Shown: positions 6,701 to 7,675 of the stretch, piece by piece | Layout of the letters: every line of letters begins with the position of its first letter | How positions within the stretch are numbered: the stretch's first letter is position 1 | Assembly: GCA_029555925.1 (NCBI GenBank) | Contig: JAKPQU010000459.1 | Location: forward strand, 1 to 7,675 | DNA length: 7,675 nucleotides | Direction of reading: 5' to 3' | DNA from: Bacillota bacterium | GTDB taxonomy: Bacteria > Eremiobacterota > SpSt-956 > JAKJGF01 | Notes under the pieces: model-generated | What the model saw: only the letters and a program-made list of their open reading frames with translations | The model's database searches: none | Told to the model about the DNA's origin: nothing | Program-made: the position numbers and the translations under genes

Positions 6701-7206
6701 TAATAGCCATGACTGCCCGTGCAAGAACTGAAGACAGGGTTGAGTGTTTGTCTGCCGGTATGGATGATTATGTATCCAAACCTGTGGATAAGAGGGATAT
6801 AGAAAGCGCCATAGAGAGGATTTTCGGAGGGAAAGCTCCTTATGTGCCTGAAGACATACTTGTTTCAGAAGAAGATTTGATTTTTGACTCTGCTTCTTTT
6901 ATGTCCCGTCTTGACGGACATATGAATATCTTCACCAGCACCCTTACCCTGAGTATTGAAGATTTCGATGAAGCTTTCACTATGATTGAAGAGGCCATAG
7001 AAAAAGGAGACAGTGAGAAGATAAAACTTTATGCCCATTCTGCCAAAGGTTTAAGTGCCAATATAAGTGCCGGCAGGTTAAAGAAGGTGTGTTATGACCT
7101 TGAAATGGCTTCAGAAAGTACAGACAGGGAGAAATGGAAGGAGCTTTTTCCCATGATGAAAGAGAGATTTGTCGAACTTAAGGAAGAGATAGAGAAGTTT
7201 GTATAG
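3739..7206 (+). CDS. Soluble hybrid histidine kinase: GAF-GAF-HisKA-HATPase-REC-REC-REC-Hpt
   Basis: A 1155-residue phosphorelay protein with no membrane segment, so it senses a cytoplasmic signal. A short charged coiled coil (about 5-35) leads into two GAF domains (about 33-198 and 213-377) that begin with alike motifs, [15 protein letters not shown] and [15 protein letters not shown], and look like a tandem duplication. A second coiled coil leads to the HisKA box SHEIRTPL with phospho-acceptor His406. The ATPase domain has an N box with Asn522/523, G1 DTGIGI at 555-560 and G2 GGTGLGL at 584-590. Three receiver domains follow, with phospho-acceptor Asp694, Asp830 and Asp960 and signalling lysines 746, 884 and 1014. 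The Hpt domain ends the protein, with His1100 in [13 protein letters not shown]. All key residues are present, giving a possible His-Asp-His relay. There is no output domain, so a separate response regulator, absent from this window, must exist. The gene follows the AAA gene by 18 bases in a probable operon. Confidence 0.97.
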   Translation: MKDKDLIIEEQKREMEELRKLKSEFQRKGKIEELATRISTRFINLPLEEIERNIEASLKEIVNFAGLETCTVNLYPDGRRIKKIYYYSVPLKGIDIQEKIDFMMGADVSRFTWGYGKLKNFETLYVPDMSLLPPEAEEDKKAWQAMGMLSHLTIPLSIKNKLTGHVAFVNSTEAISYSDEELMLLKLITEIFAGVLERKDMEERILYRVGIEHLVTSISSRFINVKPEDMDREINMALKKIGEFAEQDRVVINLASEDEKYVTGFYEWHREGLLPQGDKVTGMPLDLFSYTFNIIKNKGFLYVKNVIEEVPPEAVGERMMAEAMNVKSALMIPLIHGDSFMGQMNFTSSTGERTWSDDDIKLLKMLAETFTNLFLKKKAEEELIKAREAAETASRAKSEFLANMSHEIRTPLNGVMGMLGLLLDTDLSSEQKRYASVARLSASSLLNVINDILDFSKIEAGKLEFDSINFKLCKTVEDILDTMALPAYEKGLTFACHIDDNIPLNLKGDPGRLCQVIYNLVNNAIKFTHRGEVILRITPEEVSEEKAKIRFSVSDTGIGIEKDKLDKLFKSFSQVDSSSTRKYGGTGLGLAISQRLSEMMGGTIGVESEKDNGSTFYFTSVFQREADGKEVISEDIRDRRILVVDDNKTNRFVLLNYLHYYGCSSEEAEDGFIALDKLHEAKNIGKPFDVAIIDMEMPGMNGATLGKKIKSDSLLKDTAIILLSSICRYGDMLLMKGAGFSSYLTKPVKREEVHRAIAVALGMRKEEEREEPVRKKKGKNRILVVEDNIKNQEIVRVSLEKEGYAVDCAGNGKEAVSAVSKVPYDMILMDIMMPEMDGITATEEIRKREKVNGTFTPIIAMTAYSDRADAVRCYKAGVNDYLPKPVNSKELIKSIENLLKDYGKIEKKSLSIIIAEDNRTNREVALGILKNMGYSADAVENGKELLSTLQNKHYDLVFTDIQMPEMNGFEAVKAIREKEKETGKHMPVIAMTARARTEDRVECLSAGMDDYVSKPVDKRDIESAIERIFGGKAPYVPEDILVSEEDLIFDSASFMSRLDGHMNIFTSTLTLSIEDFDEAFTMIEEAIEKGDSEKIKLYAHSAKGLSANISAGRLKKVCYDLEMASESTDREKWKELFPMMKERFVELKEEIEKFV

Positions 7207-7242
7207 TTAATCCTGTTTATTTATGGTGAATATGCTCAACAA

Positions 7243-7261
7243 CCGGGAAATGGCTGCCCGG
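7243..7261. other. Short GC hairpin beyond the kinase gene, weak terminator candidate
   Basis: CCGGG, a nine-base loop, then CCCGG form a 5-bp stem 36 bases after the kinase stop. No T-run follows on the plus strand; on the minus strand it is followed only by TTGTTG. It is the best hairpin in the convergent gap 7207-7393, but too weak to call a terminator with confidence. Confidence 0.25.
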
Positions 7262-7278
7262 CCTTTGGAACTACGGGA

Positions 7279-7359
7279 ACACAGAAGGAGGAAGAAATTT
7301 CAATAATCCGTATGAAGGATAGATTTGCGGAACTTCAGGAAGGGTTAAGAAGTTTGTGA
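7279..7359 (+). pseudogene. Decayed duplicate of the kinase 3' end (Hpt tail)
   Basis: In the kinase's own frame beyond its TAG, this stretch reads TQKEEE...MKDRFAELQEGLRSL and then stops. The authentic end reads TDREKW...[16 protein letters not shown]. At the DNA level, 7312-7358 matches 7156-7203 at about 39 of 48 positions, with one base missing near the end that changes the last residues. It has no start codon context of its own. It is best explained as the remnant of a tandem or paralogous kinase copy, or as a partial duplication of the gene's tail. The preceding bases 7207-7278 do not resemble any part of the kinase that I can see. Confidence 0.7.
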
Positions 7360-7393
7360 TGGTCTATGAAAATTTTGTATGGTAAACAGGTTT

Positions 7394-7657
7394 TCAGACT
7401 TTTAGACCTTCCAGGTCTTCAATTCGTAGTTCATGTTCTTTGAGTATACTGGAAATAATATCCAGTTTTGCAGACTGTCTGTCTAATTTTCTGTTGACTA
7501 CTTTTATCTCTGACTGTAACATTAAGGTTCTGTTATCCAGTTCATTAAATCTTTCTTTCATATTTTCTTCCACATTGCCGAGTCTTTCTTCCACATTGCC
7601 GAGTCTTTCATTTATCTTTTTTATTTCTGATAATATCTGATTTAATATTTCTTCCAT
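7394..7657 (-). CDS. Small coiled-coil protein, function unknown
   Basis: An 87-residue acidic, heptad-patterned protein. Hydrophobic residues recur every three to four positions from about residue 4 to 80 (ILNQILSEIKKINERL onward), predicting one nearly continuous helix that would oligomerise. There is no signal peptide, membrane segment or catalytic motif. The ATG at 7657 is preceded by an excellent Shine-Dalgarno sequence, AAGGAGA (7663-7669), five bases upstream, which makes it the likeliest start and the gene probably real. An exact duplication of ERLGNVE (residues 17-23 and 24-30) adds one heptad. It is convergent with the kinase gene, and its promoter would lie beyond the window. Small coiled-coil proteins of this kind are common and mostly uncharacterised; a scaffold or adaptor role is only a guess. 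Confidence 0.8.
   Translation of the reverse strand: MEEILNQILSEIKKINERLGNVEERLGNVEENMKERFNELDNRTLMLQSEIKVVNRKLDRQSAKLDIISSILKEHELRIEDLEGLKV
7567..7608. repeat. Perfect 21-bp tandem duplication inside the coiled-coil gene
   Basis: The 21-base unit at 7567-7587 is repeated without change at 7588-7608. It encodes ERLGNVE twice on the minus strand, exactly one coiled-coil heptad, so the duplication keeps both reading frame and helix register. Perfect identity implies a recent slippage event. Confidence 0.9.
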
Positions 7658-7675
7658 AACTATCTCCTTCTTTAT

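Noticed and set aside
7404..7418. Hairpin AGACCT-TCC-AGGTCT as a terminator between the convergent genes
   Set aside because: It is a perfect 6-bp stem, but it lies within the coding end of the coiled-coil gene and is not followed by a T-run on either strand.

Overview
The window reads as chromosomal DNA from an AT-rich bacterium using the standard code: TGA, TAG and TAA all act as stops, and TTG appears as a start codon. No rRNA, tRNA or phylogenetic marker is present, so I cannot name the lineage. The gene families (AAA-ATPase-like/PD-(D/E)XK proteins, large GAF hybrid histidine kinases, small nucleotidyltransferases) are common in anaerobic and environmental bacteria with many accessory genes, but that is only a hint.

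Positions 1-1860 are an accessory, repeat-rich region. A possible proline-rich protein tail ends at 44. A palindromic element with 18-bp terminal inverted repeats and heptamer (CGTRACG/CATYACG) arms occurs twice, at 38-186 and 1540-1674. The copies differ by three substitutions and exactly two heptamer units. Three further heptamer arrays lie at 290-338, 416-445 and 1827-1856. The two palindromes bracket a minus-strand unit: a small nucleotidyltransferase-fold protein (1507-938), followed by a doubtful small basic ORF (951-733). A candidate -10 box for the nucleotidyltransferase lies in the end of the second palindrome.

Positions 1905-7206 form a probable two-gene plus-strand operon. An extended -10 promoter precedes an AAA-ATPase-like/PD-(D/E)XK nuclease-like protein (1933-3720). 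After an 18-base gap with a good Shine-Dalgarno sequence comes a TTG-started 1155-residue soluble hybrid histidine kinase (3739-7206): GAF-GAF-HisKA-HATPase-REC-REC-REC-Hpt, with every phosphorelay residue I looked for present. In lines counted by hand, the AAA gene is clearly more AT-rich than the kinase gene, so the two may have different histories.

Positions 7207-7393 hold no intact gene. They contain a decayed second copy of the kinase's 3' end and a GC-rich patch resembling one inside the small basic ORF. From 7657 to 7394, convergent with the kinase, lies a well-supported small coiled-coil protein with an exact one-heptad (21-bp) internal duplication.

The genes do not form a recognised pathway. 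The most notable items are the symmetric heptamer palindrome bracketing a gene unit, and the pairing of a nuclease-type AAA protein with a complete phosphorelay kinase.
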